Of a DNA stretch of 64,000 nucleotides, positions 1-8,999 are shown piece after piece. This DNA comes from Pseudotabrizicola formosa (lineage in GTDB: Bacteria; Pseudomonadota; Alphaproteobacteria; Rhodobacterales; Rhodobacteraceae). The notes below the pieces were generated by a model, which ran no database searches, was not told where the DNA came from, and saw only the letters and a list, made by a program, of their open reading frames with translations. Position 1 is the first letter of the stretch. Each line of letters begins with the position of its first letter. The translations under genes and the position numbers were made by a program. Location of the stretch: assembly GCF_002900965.1 (NCBI RefSeq), contig NZ_PJOM01000003.1, positions 434,001 to 498,000 on the forward strand, in the 5' to 3' direction.

Positions 1-484
1 GGGCATGGGCATTGATCTGGTGGACCCGAACAAATGGGGCGATGAAACCGATCCGCGCATCGTGGGCAATGAAGTCACCTCGGGCAACGAAGAAGGCGGC
101 CTGAAGGCGATGGAATCGCTGCTGGCCAAAGACCCCGACATCAATGTGGTCTATACCATCAACGAACCTTCAGCCGCCGGCGCGTTCGAGGCGCTGAAAG
201 CGGCAGGCAAGGAAAACGTGCTGATCGTCTCTGTCGATGGCGGCTGCCCGGGCGTGCAGGATGTCAAGGACGGCGTGATCGGTGCGACCAGCCAGCAATA
301 CCCGCTGCAGATGGCGGCTCTGGGTGTCGAAGCCATTGCGAAATTCGCCGCAGATGGCACGAAACCGGCCCCGACCGAAGGCAAGGCCTTCTTTGACACG
401 GGCGTGGCGCTGATCACCGACAAGCCGGTTGATGGCGTCGAGTCGCTCGATACCACCAAAGGCATGGAGCTGTGCTGGGGCTGA
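1..484 (+). CDS. frcB: Sugar ABC transporter substrate-binding protein, 3' part (FrcB-like), cut by window edge
   Basis: Periplasmic binding protein that captures a sugar and delivers it to the FrcC/FrcA transporter encoded next. Only the C-terminal 160 residues or so are present; the reading frame is open to the left edge, so the signal peptide and first lobe are missing. The visible part is typical of the ribose/fructose-type periplasmic binding protein 1 fold: a stretch reading [17 protein letters not shown], then the hinge-proximal [13 protein letters not shown] and a [15 protein letters not shown] helix. The following permease, ATPase and kinase give the frcBCAK gene order known from Sinorhizobium meliloti, so fructose (or a related sugar) is the best substrate guess. 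The family assignment is firm; the exact sugar is an inference from gene order. Confidence 0.85.
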   Translation, partial: GMGIDLVDPNKWGDETDPRIVGNEVTSGNEEGGLKAMESLLAKDPDINVVYTINEPSAAGAFEALKAAGKENVLIVSVDGGCPGVQDVKDGVIGATSQQYPLQMAALGVEAIAKFAADGTKPAPTEGKAFFDTGVALITDKPVDGVESLDTTKGMELCWG

Positions 485-546
485 TCCTGGCACCCTGGCA
501 ACAGCGCAGTTGATTTGCGGCGTTGCCTGACCTCAGTCTTACGGTC

Positions 547-570
547 AAGGGCGGCCATCGCGCCGCCCTT
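547..570 (+). promoter_or_regulatory. Intercistronic stem-loop between frcB and frcC
   Basis: A 9-base perfect inverted repeat (AAGGGCGGC / GCCGCCCTT) with a 6-base loop lies in the 134-base gap between binding-protein and permease genes. There is no T-run after it, so it is not a classical terminator. Hairpins at this place in ABC operons commonly stabilise or attenuate the message so that the binding protein is made in excess; that role is inferred here. Confidence 0.5.
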
Positions 571-618
571 GTCACAGCCAACGCACAGCCGAGCGGCTGC
601 GCCGGGGAGGGGAACGAC

Positions 619-1692
619 ATGGCATCAGATGCAAAGACCGCGACCAGTTTCGAAGAGGGGCTGAAAGGCGCCTCCGAGAAAGTGGCCGAGTTTCATGAAG
701 AGCAGAGCCTGCTGAAAAAGCTGCAGCACTGGCTGCATCAGACACCTTCGGCGGTGCCGCTGATCGTGCTGGTGGCCGCGCTGATCGTGTTCGGGTTTCT
801 GTCGGAGAATTTCTTCAGGGCCGGCACCCTGTCGGTGATCTTGCAGCAGATTGCCATCGTCGGCATTCTGGGCTGTGCGCAGACCATCGTGATCCTGACC
901 GCCGGCATCGATCTGTCGGTAGGGGCCATTGCAGTGTTTTCATCCGTGCTGATGGGACAGATCACTTTCCGCTTCGGTCTTCCGGCAGAGCTGGCGATTC
1001 TGATCGGTCTGGTTCTTGGCACCGGCATGGGGGCGATGAACGGCTTTCTGATCGCCAAGATGAAGCTGCCGCCCTTCATCGTCACGCTGGGCACCTGGCA
1101 GGTTCTGCTGGCATCGAATTTCATCTTTTCCGCGAACGAGACGATACGATCTTCCGACATTGCCGCAAACGCCCCGGCCTTGCAGCTGTGGGGCGGATCG
1201 ATCGAGCCGGGTGGGGTCAAGATCCTGTACGCGGTGTTTCTGATGATCGCGCTGGTCGCCATCATGGCCTGGATTTTGCGCAACACCGCCTGGGGCCGCC
1301 ATGTCTATGCCACGGGTGATGATCCGCAGGCGGCGGAACTTGCGGGGGTGCCGACCAAACGTGTGCTGATCCAGGTCTACGCGCTGGCCGGGTTTTTCTG
1401 CGCCATCGCGGGCTGGGTGATGATCGGGCGTTTCGGGTCGGTGTCCCCCACCGCATCAACCGGGCAGTTGGGCAATATCCAGTCGATCACGGCTGTGGTG
1501 ATCGGCGGCATTTCCCTCTTTGGCGGACGGGGCAGCATCATGGGTATGTTCTTTGGCGCGCTGATCGTGGGCGTGTTCGAAATGGGCCTTCGGCTGGTGG
1601 GCACCGACCCGCAATGGACGTTCTTCCTGATCGGCGTGCTGATCATCTTTGCAGTCGCCGTGGACCAATGGATCAGAAAGGTGGCAAGCTGA
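619..1692 (+). CDS. frcC: Sugar ABC transporter permease (FrcC-like)
   Basis: Inner-membrane permease of 357 residues that forms the sugar channel with the FrcA ATPase. It has a cytoplasmic N-terminus of about 45 residues followed by eight or more hydrophobic segments and the BPD_transp_2 family signature region (AGIDLSVGAIAVFSS and later GRHVYATGDDPQAAELAGVPT, close to the EAA-like loop). I chose the ATG at 619 because it follows a GGAGGGGAA ribosome site; upstream in-frame codons lie in the intercistronic hairpin region. The stop overlaps the next ATG by one base (TGATG), so translation of the ATPase is probably coupled. Substrate (fructose) rests on operon order only. Confidence 0.88.
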   Translation: MASDAKTATSFEEGLKGASEKVAEFHEEQSLLKKLQHWLHQTPSAVPLIVLVAALIVFGFLSENFFRAGTLSVILQQIAIVGILGCAQTIVILTAGIDLSVGAIAVFSSVLMGQITFRFGLPAELAILIGLVLGTGMGAMNGFLIAKMKLPPFIVTLGTWQVLLASNFIFSANETIRSSDIAANAPALQLWGGSIEPGGVKILYAVFLMIALVAIMAWILRNTAWGRHVYATGDDPQAAELAGVPTKRVLIQVYALAGFFCAIAGWVMIGRFGSVSPTASTGQLGNIQSITAVVIGGISLFGGRGSIMGMFFGALIVGVFEMGLRLVGTDPQWTFFLIGVLIIFAVAVDQWIRKVAS

Positions 1693-2468
1693 TGGAACCG
1701 CTTCTGAAAGGCACAAATCTGGTCAAGCGTTATGGCAAGGTGACAGCGCTGGACCATTGCGACTTCGATCTGTACCCCGGCGAGATTCTGGCGGTGATCG
1801 GTGATAACGGTGCCGGCAAATCGACGCTGATCAAGGCGATTTCCGGCGCGGTCATTCCCGATGAGGGCGAGATCACGCTGGAGGGGAAGCCGGTGCGGTT
1901 CTCTACCCCGATCGAGGCGCGGGCTGCGGGGATTGAAACCGTCTATCAGACCCTTGCGATGTCTCCGGCCCTGTCGATTGCCGACAACATGTTCATGGGC
2001 CGCGAATTGCGCGCGCCAGGGATCATGGGATCGGTGTTTCGCAAGCTCGACCGGCCCCGGATGGAAAAGTTCGCCCGTGAAAAGCTCAATGAACTGGGTC
2101 TGATGACGATCCAGAACATCAATCAGGCGGTGGAAACCCTGTCGGGCGGCCAGCGCCAGGGGGTTGCCGTGGCGCGGGCGGCGGCATTCGGGTCCAAGGT
2201 GGTGATTCTTGACGAACCCACCGCGGCGCTGGGCGTCAAGGAATCGCGCCGGGTGCTGGAACTGATCCGCGATGTGCGCGGGCGGGGCATTCCGATCATC
2301 CTGATCAGCCACAACATGCCGCATGTATTTGAAGTGGCCGACCGCATCCACATTCACCGCCTTGGCAAGCGGTTGTGCGTGATCAAGTCGGGCGAGCATT
2401 CGATGTCGGATGCGGTGGCCTATATGACCGGGGCAAAGCTGCCCGAAGGCGTGGCAGAACCGGCATGA
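1692..2468 (+). CDS. frcA: Sugar ABC transporter ATP-binding protein (FrcA-like)
   Basis: Cytoplasmic ATPase (258 residues) energising sugar import. Visible motifs are Walker A GDNGAGKST, the signature LSGGQRQG, Walker B VVILDEPT and the switch His in LISHNMP. It is a single ABC domain, about half the length of RbsA/XylG-type double ATPases, which is what the FrcA subgroup looks like. It starts inside the frcC stop codon and its own stop overlaps the kinase gene start (ATGA), so frcC, frcA and frcK form one tightly coupled transcription unit. Confidence 0.9.
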   Translation: MEPLLKGTNLVKRYGKVTALDHCDFDLYPGEILAVIGDNGAGKSTLIKAISGAVIPDEGEITLEGKPVRFSTPIEARAAGIETVYQTLAMSPALSIADNMFMGRELRAPGIMGSVFRKLDRPRMEKFAREKLNELGLMTIQNINQAVETLSGGQRQGVAVARAAAFGSKVVILDEPTAALGVKESRRVLELIRDVRGRGIPIILISHNMPHVFEVADRIHIHRLGKRLCVIKSGEHSMSDAVAYMTGAKLPEGVAEPA

Positions 2469-3073
2469 CACCCGATGGGCTGGCCGATCTGATCCGTCAG
2501 CGGGCTGAGGGGCAGGGGCGGTTTCTGACCGCCCTTGCCGGCCCCCCGGGTGCGGGCAAATCCACCCTTGCCGAAGCGGTTGTCGCGGCGCTTGGGGCAG
2601 GCGCGCGCGTGGTGCCGATGGATGGATTTCATCTGGATGATGCGGTGCTGGACAGGCGCGGCTTGCGCGCGCGCAAGGGCGCGCCCGAGACCTTTGACGT
2701 GCTCGGCTTTGCCCATCTCATCCGCCGTCTGCGCAACGATGCAGAGGTTGCGATCCCGGTGTTTGACCGCAGCATGGAACTGTCACGCGCTGCCGCAGAT
2801 ATGGTGCTGGCCGAGGACCGCTTTTTGGTGATCGAGGGTAATTATCTGCTGCTGAACGAGGCGCCATGGTCAGCCATGGCCCCGGCCTTTGACTTGACGG
2901 TGTGGATCGACGTGCCCGAGGCAGAATTGGACCGTCGCCTGATGCAGCGTTGGCTGCACCATGGCAAAACGCCTGAAGCGGCGCGGGCCTGGATTGATGG
3001 CAATGACATGCCCAACATCCGCCGCACCATTGCACACTCGCGCCCCGCGGATGTGTCGATCGGCTGGCCCTAG
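2465..3073 (+). CDS. frcK: P-loop nucleoside/sugar kinase-like protein (FrcK-like)
   Basis: A 202-residue P-loop protein of the uridine kinase / pantothenate kinase / phosphoribulokinase-like superfamily. Near the N-terminus it has GPPGAGKST (Walker A), then PMDGFHLDD (the family's substrate-side Asp/His region), FDRSMELS, VIEGNYLLL (Walker B-like) and a WIDVPEAELDRRL lid region. The last gene of the frc operon in Sinorhizobium meliloti (frcK) encodes the same type of kinase; the phosphorylated substrate is not established from the sequence. The ATG at 2465 overlaps the frcA stop by four bases, which settles the start. Confidence 0.75.
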   Translation: MTPDGLADLIRQRAEGQGRFLTALAGPPGAGKSTLAEAVVAALGAGARVVPMDGFHLDDAVLDRRGLRARKGAPETFDVLGFAHLIRRLRNDAEVAIPVFDRSMELSRAAADMVLAEDRFLVIEGNYLLLNEAPWSAMAPAFDLTVWIDVPEAELDRRLMQRWLHHGKTPEAARAWIDGNDMPNIRRTIAHSRPADVSIGWP

Positions 3074-3121
3074 GCGGCGCGGCGCAGAGCGTGCCATGCG
3101 CGCTGCCCAGATGCGGCTGGC

Positions 3122-4042
3122 TTATGAGCCGGGTGGCATTGCCTTGCGCTGGCGGGCCCGTTCGAGCCCCAGGCGACGCTCGCGCCAGATGATCAGCACG
3201 CCGGCGCTGATCACCAGGGCTGCCCCGGCCAGCATGGTGACGGTGGGCACCTCGGCAAAGAAGAACCAGCCAAACAGCAGGGCAAAGAGCATCGAGGCGT
3301 AATCAAAAGGCGCAATGACCGATGCATCGGCGCTGCGATAGGAGGAGGTCAGGAAAATCTGGCCCAGCCCGCCCAGCAATCCGGCGGTGACCAGCAGGGC
3401 GGCCTCGGTCCGGGTCGGGATCACCCAGCCATAGGGCAGGGTGACAAGCGACAGCAGCGTGGCGGTCGCCGAAAACCAGAACACGATGGTGGCGGTCTGT
3501 TCGGTCTGCACCAGTTTGCGCACGAACACCTGGGCCAATGCGGCAAAGACCGCGCTGCTCAGCACCATGATCGCCCCTAGCGCCTCGGCCGGATTGGCGC
3601 CGCCGTTCAGCACGCTGAGCCGGGGCGAAACCACGATCAGAACACCGACCATGCCAAGGATGACACAGCTGATCCGGAAGGCACGCACCTCTTCGCCCAG
3701 AAACATGGCGGCAAAGATGACGGTCAGCAAGGGGGCGGTGTAGCCGATGGCCGTCACCTCGGGCAGCGGCAGATAGCCAAGGGCGGCAAAGCCCAGACAC
3801 ATGGAGGTGGTGCCCACCAATCCGCGCCAGAAATGTCCGAACGGGTTTTTGGTGCGCAGGCCGGTTGACAGTTCACGCCGCCAGATCAGCCAGATCAGGA
3901 TAACGGGAATGGCAAAGAACGACCGGAAGAACACCGCCTCGCCCGGCGGCACATGGTCGGCGGTGGCCTTGATCAGCGCCGACATCGTGATGAACAGCAG
4001 GACCGAGATGAGTTTGAGGGCAATGCCGCGCAACGGGTTCAT
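3122..4042 (-). CDS. DMT superfamily transporter, EamA family
   Basis: Inner-membrane protein of 306 residues with about ten hydrophobic helices arranged as two EamA repeats (first repeat MSALIKATADHVPPGEAVFF, second repeat beginning near GAIMVLSSAVFAALAQVF). Such proteins export or exchange small metabolites, often amino acids or purines; the substrate cannot be read from sequence. The reading frame extends 47 codons further upstream, but that extension is Pro/Cys-rich with no membrane character, so I chose the ATG at 4042. It is divergent from adenine deaminase with a shared 132-base promoter region and converges on frcK. Confidence 0.82.
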   Translation of the reverse strand: MNPLRGIALKLISVLLFITMSALIKATADHVPPGEAVFFRSFFAIPVILIWLIWRRELSTGLRTKNPFGHFWRGLVGTTSMCLGFAALGYLPLPEVTAIGYTAPLLTVIFAAMFLGEEVRAFRISCVILGMVGVLIVVSPRLSVLNGGANPAEALGAIMVLSSAVFAALAQVFVRKLVQTEQTATIVFWFSATATLLSLVTLPYGWVIPTRTEAALLVTAGLLGGLGQIFLTSSYRSADASVIAPFDYASMLFALLFGWFFFAEVPTVTMLAGAALVISAGVLIIWRERRLGLERARQRKAMPPGS

Positions 4043-4174
4043 GATGGTGCATGGTGGCGGGGATGGCCCGGGGCTGCAAGGGGCGGGATTGTCCCCGGCA
4101 CAATCGCGCCGGGTGCAATCGCGGCTTCCCTGCCGGCTGCCGGTCTGATTTGCTAAAGCGAAAGGAGTCGCCTC

Positions 4175-5887
4175 ATGCCACATCTCGCCCCCAAAGCCCC
4201 GTTGTCAGACCGGATCACCCAAGGCCGGGGGCTGCAACCCGCCGATCTGGTGCTGAAGGGCGGCAGGGTGTTCGATCTGGTCACCGGCGATCTGGTCGAA
4301 ACCGATGTTGCGATCTGTGGTGACACCATCGTGGGTGTGTTCGGAGATTACAGCGGACAGCGTGAGATTGACGTGTCGGGCAAGATCCTGGTGCCCGGAT
4401 TTATCGACACCCATCTGCATATCGAATCCTCGCTGGTCACCCCATTCGAGTTTGACCGCTGCGTGACCCCGCGCGGGGTGACCACCGCGATCTGCGACCC
4501 GCATGAGATTGCAAATGTCTGCGGGATCAAGGGGGTGCAGTACTTTCTTGATGCGTCGTTGCACTGCCTGATGGACATCCGCGTGCAGCTGTCGTCCTGC
4601 GTGCCATCCACCCATATGGAAACCGCCGGGGCGCGGCTGGAGGCGGCGGATCTGTTGCCGCTGCGCGACCATCCGCGCGGGATCGGGCTGGCCGAATTCA
4701 TGAACTTTCCGGGCGTGCTGATGCAGGACGCGGGCTGCATGGCCAAGCTGGAGGCATGGCAGGGCCGTCATATCGACGGCCATGCGCCCCTGCTGCGCGG
4801 GAATGACCTGAACGGGTATATCAGCGCCGGCATCCGCACCGAGCATGAGGCGACCACGGCTGAAGAGGGTTTGGAAAAGCTGCGCAAGGGGATGCGGGTG
4901 CTGATCCGCGAAGGATCGGTCAGCAAAGACATGCAGGCGCTGGCCCCGCTGCTGACCGAACGGCACGCGCCCTATCTGTGCCTGTGCACCGATGACCGCA
5001 ACCCGCTGGACATCGCCGAACATGGCCATCTGGACTACATGATCCGCACGCTGATCAGCCTTGGCTGCCCGTCGCTGGCCGTGTACCGCGCGGCGAGCCT
5101 GTCGGCGGCAGAGGCCTTTGGGTTGAAGGATCGCGGGCTGATTGCGCCGGGCAAGCGTGCGGATATTGCAGTGATCGATACGCTGGAGAGCTGCCGCGCC
5201 AGCCTGGTGCTGGCCGGCGGTGTGGTGGCGCATGCGGCGGCCTTTGCCGCGCGGGGGACCGTGGCGCCGGTGGCGCGGCGCTCGGTCAGGGCGCGGCCGG
5301 TGGCGGCTGCGGATTTCCGGACCGGTGGCAACCGCGTCGAGACGCCGGTGATCGGTATCCTGCCGGGCAAGATCATCACCGAGCATCTGACCTTTGAGAT
5401 AGCGCCAGTTGATGGCGACAAGCGGCCTGACCTTGACCGCGACCTGATCAAGATTGCGGTGATCGAGCGGCACGGGGTGAACGGCAATATCGCGACCGGC
5501 TTTGTGCAGGGATTTGGGCTGAAGCGCGGGGCCATTGCCTCGACCGTCTGCCATGACCATCACAACATCGCAGTGGTGGGCGCAGAGTACCATGACATGG
5601 CTTTGGCAGCAAACCGGCTGGGCGAGATCGAGGGCGGGTTTGTGGTGGTCTGTGACGGCAAGGTGCTGGCGGAACTGGCACTGCCCGTGGCGGGGCTGAT
5701 GAGTCTGGAACCGTTCGAAGGGGTGCGGGATACCCTGATCGGGCTGCGGGCGGCGGCGAAGGGGCTTGGGGTGGCGCTGGAAGAGCCGTTCTTGCAGCTG
5801 GCCTTCCTGTGCCTGCCGGTGATTCCGCATCTCAAGATTACCGACATGGGGATGGTGGACGTGGACCGTTTCGAGGTGATGGCGTGA
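4175..5887 (+). CDS. ade: Adenine deaminase
   Basis: Cytoplasmic amidohydrolase (570 residues) converting adenine to hypoxanthine plus ammonia for purine salvage. The metal-binding start of the amidohydrolase barrel is DTHLHIESS (His80, His82), followed by [15 protein letters not shown] and the LCTDDRNP Asp region; the C-terminal half has the adenine deaminase-specific domain ([20 protein letters not shown]). Length matches the family (about 560-600). The ATG at 4175 follows AAAGGAG at ideal spacing. The gene is divergent from an EamA transporter that might move purines or their products, but nothing in the sequence proves this. Confidence 0.92.
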   Translation: MPHLAPKAPLSDRITQGRGLQPADLVLKGGRVFDLVTGDLVETDVAICGDTIVGVFGDYSGQREIDVSGKILVPGFIDTHLHIESSLVTPFEFDRCVTPRGVTTAICDPHEIANVCGIKGVQYFLDASLHCLMDIRVQLSSCVPSTHMETAGARLEAADLLPLRDHPRGIGLAEFMNFPGVLMQDAGCMAKLEAWQGRHIDGHAPLLRGNDLNGYISAGIRTEHEATTAEEGLEKLRKGMRVLIREGSVSKDMQALAPLLTERHAPYLCLCTDDRNPLDIAEHGHLDYMIRTLISLGCPSLAVYRAASLSAAEAFGLKDRGLIAPGKRADIAVIDTLESCRASLVLAGGVVAHAAAFAARGTVAPVARRSVRARPVAAADFRTGGNRVETPVIGILPGKIITEHLTFEIAPVDGDKRPDLDRDLIKIAVIERHGVNGNIATGFVQGFGLKRGAIASTVCHDHHNIAVVGAEYHDMALAANRLGEIEGGFVVVCDGKVLAELALPVAGLMSLEPFEGVRDTLIGLRAAAKGLGVALEEPFLQLAFLCLPVIPHLKITDMGMVDVDRFEVMA

Positions 5888-6031
5888 CCCTGTCCCCCGG
5901 GGCAGCCTCGGGGAGCATCGAGCCCCCGCTCGGCCGCGCTGCCGCGGACCAGTGTCGGATGGTGCGCGTGGGGCTGTCCGGGGCCTCTGGCGGGCAGCCT
6001 TGGGAAAGGCGCAAGCCGGAGGGATGCGCCG

Positions 6032-6925
6032 GTGATTGACAAGCTGGAAATGTTCATAGCGCTGGCCCGGGCGCGCCATTTCGGACGCGCGGCAGAGGCC
6101 TGCGGCGTGTCGCAGCCCTCGCTGTCGGCGGCGATCCGGCAGCTGGAAGAGCAGCTGGGGGTGCAGCTGGTGTTTCGCGGTGCGCGCTATCAGGGGTTGA
6201 CGCCCGAGGGGCAGCGGGTGCTGGAGCGGGCACAGGGCATCGTGGCCGAGGTGCGGGCCCTGCGCGACGAGATGCGGTCAGCCAAGAAAGGGCTGGCGGG
6301 CAAGCTGCGGATCGGGGTGATCCCCACGGCCTTGCCGATGGTGGCGCAGCTGACGGGGCCGCTGATCCGGCGGCATCCGGCGGTTTCGGTCACCGTGCTG
6401 TCACGCACCAGCGCCGAGATCCTGTCTGGAATCGAGGGTCTGGAGCTGGATGCCGGCATCACTTATCTGGACAACGAGCCATTGGGCCGGGTGTCGAGCC
6501 TGCCGCTTTATACCGAGTTCTACCGGCTGATCTGTGCGCCGGAATCGCCGATGGCGGACCGGACGCAGGTGCGCTGGGCCGATCTGGCGGGCCTGCCGCT
6601 GTGCCTGCTGACCGGCGATATGCAGAACCGGCGCATTGTGGACCAGCATCTGGCCGAGGCCGGGGTGCGCACGGTGCCGGGGATTGAGAGCAATTCAACA
6701 ATTGCCCTGATGGCCCATGTGGCCAGCGGGCCATGGGTGTCGATCCTGCCCCGCGCGCTGGCCGATCTGTTCGCGCAGTCGGGTGCCGTGCGGGCGGTGC
6801 CGATCGTTGAGCCGGAGGCCGGGCATCTGGTCGGGGTGATTGCCGCCCGGCGCGATCCGCCGACGCCGCTGATCGAGGCGCTGATCGAGGCCGCAAGACG
6901 GATGGCGGAGGGGCAGGTTCAATAG
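6032..6925 (+). CDS. LysR-family regulator, probable regulator of the formate dehydrogenase operon
   Basis: A 297-residue LysR-type transcriptional regulator with the N-terminal winged HTH (residues about 3-62: ALARARHFGRAAEACGVSQPSLSAAIRQLEEQLG) and a C-terminal effector-binding domain (GKLRIGVIPTALPMVAQLTG onward). It begins with GTG. It lies directly upstream of and parallel to fdsG; LysR regulators (FdsR) are known next to fds operons in Cupriavidus. A palindrome with a T-N11-A core overlaps its stop codon and could be its operator. The effector, perhaps formate or a growth-related signal, is unknown. Confidence 0.85.
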   Translation: MIDKLEMFIALARARHFGRAAEACGVSQPSLSAAIRQLEEQLGVQLVFRGARYQGLTPEGQRVLERAQGIVAEVRALRDEMRSAKKGLAGKLRIGVIPTALPMVAQLTGPLIRRHPAVSVTVLSRTSAEILSGIEGLELDAGITYLDNEPLGRVSSLPLYTEFYRLICAPESPMADRTQVRWADLAGLPLCLLTGDMQNRRIVDQHLAEAGVRTVPGIESNSTIALMAHVASGPWVSILPRALADLFAQSGAVRAVPIVEPEAGHLVGVIAARRDPPTPLIEALIEAARRMAEGQVQ

Positions 6926-6936
6926 GCTTTGCCTAT
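6922..6936 (+). promoter_or_regulatory. Candidate LysR-type operator ahead of fdsG
   Basis: ATAGGCTTTGCCTAT is a perfect 6+3+6 inverted repeat containing a T-N11-A core, the general LysR recognition pattern. It starts at the lysR stop codon and lies about 80 bases before the fdsG start, a normal place for an activator site. It could instead be a weak hairpin ending the lysR transcript, but no T-run follows. Confidence 0.45.
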
Positions 6937-7014
6937 CGTTTGACGGGATTTCATTATTGATCCGGCTGTCATGGCAGATAAACTCCGGCGCAGAGCAGAG
7001 CCACGGGAGAAGCC

Positions 7015-7485
7015 ATGCCGGACGATGATGCGATCCTTGCACGTACCGCAGAGATTGTGCTGGCCCATCAGGGGCTTGAAGGGGCAATGCTGCCGATGCT
7101 GCACGCGGTGCAGGCCGAATTCGGCCATGTGCCGCAGGCGGCGATGCCCGCGCTTGCCGAGGGAGCCGGGGTGACGCGGGCTGAATTGCATGGCGTTGTG
7201 AGCTTTTATCACGATTTTCGCGAGGCACCTGCCGGGGCAACCGTGGTGCGGTTGTGCCGGGCCGAGGCCTGTCAGGCGATGGGGGCGGACCGGCTGGCGG
7301 TTGAGGTGCAGGCGCGGCTGGGCCTTGGCTGGCACGAGACCAGCGCCGATGGGGCGGTGACGCTGGAGCCGGTGTTCTGTTTGGGGCTGTGCGCCTGCGC
7401 CCCGGCGGCGCAGGTGAAGGGAGGGCTGATCGGGCGGGCCGATGCAGCCCGGATTCTGGCGGCTGCGGGCAGGGGGCAGGCATGA
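7015..7485 (+). CDS. fdsG: NAD-dependent formate dehydrogenase gamma subunit
   Basis: Small iron-sulfur subunit (156 residues), homologous to NuoE of complex I, that passes electrons within the FdsGBA diaphorase. The thioredoxin-like [2Fe-2S] ligands are visible as C-x4-C (RLCRAEACQ, around residue 83) and C-x3-C (CLGLCACAP, around residue 126). The N-terminal helical region (HAVQAEFGHVPQ) is typical of NuoE-like proteins. The ATG at 7015 follows a GGAGAA site. It is the first gene of the fdsGBACD operon; its stop overlaps the fdsB start by four bases. Confidence 0.92.
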   Translation: MPDDDAILARTAEIVLAHQGLEGAMLPMLHAVQAEFGHVPQAAMPALAEGAGVTRAELHGVVSFYHDFREAPAGATVVRLCRAEACQAMGADRLAVEVQARLGLGWHETSADGAVTLEPVFCLGLCACAPAAQVKGGLIGRADAARILAAAGRGQA

Positions 7486-8999
7486 AGGTCTATGTGCCGC
7501 TGGATGCTGCCGCGCGGGCGCTTGGCGCGGATGAAGTGGCAGCAGCCTTGCAGGCCGAGGCCGCACGGCGCGGGATAGACCTGACCATCGTGCGCAATGG
7601 CAGCCGGGGGATGGTCTGGCTGGAGCCGCTGGTCGAGGTAGAGACGGCGCAGGGTCGCATGGGCTTTGGCCCGGTGGAGGCGGCATCGGTGGCGCAGGTG
7701 TTCGATGGCGGGCCGTTGGCGCTTGGCCCGGTGGAGGATCTGCCCTGGATGAAGGCGCAGACCCGGCTGACCTTTGCGCGCTGCGGGGTGATTGATCCGC
7801 TGTCTGTTGACGATTACCGGGCGCATGGTGGCTGCACCGGGTTGCTGCGTGCGCTGGGCATGGATGTGGAGGGGCGGCTGGCGGAGGTCACCGAGTCGGG
7901 CCTGCGCGGGCGTGGCGGGGCGGGCTTTCCCACCGGCATCAAGTGGCGCACGGTGGCGGGGGCGGTGGCCGACCGCAAGTATATTGTCTGCAATGCCGAT
8001 GAGGGCGACAGCGGCACCTTTGCCGACCGGATGATCATGGAGGGCGATCCCTTGTCGTTGATCGAGGGCATGGTGATTGCCGGGATCACGGTGGGGGCCG
8101 GCAAGGGCTTTGTCTATCTGCGCAGCGAATACCCTGATGCGATTGCGATGATGACCCGGGCGGTCGAGGCCGCAAGGGCGGCGGGGATGCTGGGGCCGTC
8201 GGTCATGGGGTCGGGGCTGCCCTTCGATATGGAGATCCGCGTCGGCGCGGGGGCCTATGTCTGCGGCGAGGAAACCAGCCTGCTGAACAGTCTGGAGGGC
8301 AAGCGCGGCGTGGTGCGCGCCAAGCCGCCGCTGCCGGCGTTGGAAGGGTTCATGGGCAAGCCCACAGTGGTGAACAACGTGATTTCGTTGGCGACCATAC
8401 CTGTGATCTTTGAGCGCGGGGCTGCGGCCTATGCTGCGCTTGGCATCGGGCGGTCGCGCGGTACGATTCCGTTGCAGATTGCCGGGAATGTGGCGCGGGG
8501 CGGGTTGTTCGAGGCGGCCTTTGGAATGTCGCTGCGCGAGATTGTCGATGATCTGGCGGGCGGGACCGCCACGGGGCGCCCCGTGAAAGCGGTGCAGGTC
8601 GGCGGGCCACTGGGGGCCTATTTCCCGCGCGCGCTGTTCGATGTGCCGTTTGGCTATGAAGACTATGCCGGGCAGGGCGGGCTGATCGGCCATGCCGGGA
8701 TTGTGGTGTTTGATGACACTGCCGACATGCTGGCGCAGGCGCGGTTTGCCTTTGAATTTTGCGCTGTGGAGTCCTGTGGCAAATGTACACCCTGCCGTAT
8801 CGGGGCGGTGCGTGGGGTGGAAACGGTGGACCGGGTCGCGCGCGGCGATGCCGATGCCATCCCCCTGCTGCATGATTTGTGCGACACGATGAAGGCCGGA
8901 TCGCTTTGTGCGCTGGGGGGATTCACGCCCTATCCGGTGCTGTCGGCCCTGACTCATTTTCCCGATGATTTTGCCCGTGTGAAAGAGGCTGCCGAATGA
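7482..8999 (+). CDS. fdsB: NAD-dependent formate dehydrogenase beta subunit
   Basis: FMN/NAD-binding diaphorase subunit (505 residues), homologous to NuoF. It reduces NAD+ with electrons from the alpha subunit. It carries a short NuoE-like N-terminal extension, the NADH/FMN glycine loop GLRGRGGAGFPTGIKW (around residue 140), CNADEGDSGTFADR, the flavin region GAGAYVCGEETSLLNSLEG, and the [4Fe-4S] motif ESCGKCTPCRIG near residue 430. The start is fixed by the ATGA overlap with fdsG; the stop overlaps fdsA in the same way, so the three structural genes are translationally coupled. Confidence 0.93.
   Translation: MKVYVPLDAAARALGADEVAAALQAEAARRGIDLTIVRNGSRGMVWLEPLVEVETAQGRMGFGPVEAASVAQVFDGGPLALGPVEDLPWMKAQTRLTFARCGVIDPLSVDDYRAHGGCTGLLRALGMDVEGRLAEVTESGLRGRGGAGFPTGIKWRTVAGAVADRKYIVCNADEGDSGTFADRMIMEGDPLSLIEGMVIAGITVGAGKGFVYLRSEYPDAIAMMTRAVEAARAAGMLGPSVMGSGLPFDMEIRVGAGAYVCGEETSLLNSLEGKRGVVRAKPPLPALEGFMGKPTVVNNVISLATIPVIFERGAAAYAALGIGRSRGTIPLQIAGNVARGGLFEAAFGMSLREIVDDLAGGTATGRPVKAVQVGGPLGAYFPRALFDVPFGYEDYAGQGGLIGHAGIVVFDDTADMLAQARFAFEFCAVESCGKCTPCRIGAVRGVETVDRVARGDADAIPLLHDLCDTMKAGSLCALGGFTPYPVLSALTHFPDDFARVKEAAE

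Noticed and set aside
4205-6079. Long minus-strand frame opposite adenine deaminase
   Set aside because: The protein is rich in Arg, His, Gln and Pro without domain motifs and is fully antisense to a clear gene; GC-rich codon use creates such shadows.
7272-8957. Long minus-strand frame opposite fdsB
   Set aside because: No motif, odd composition, and complete overlap with a well-supported gene.
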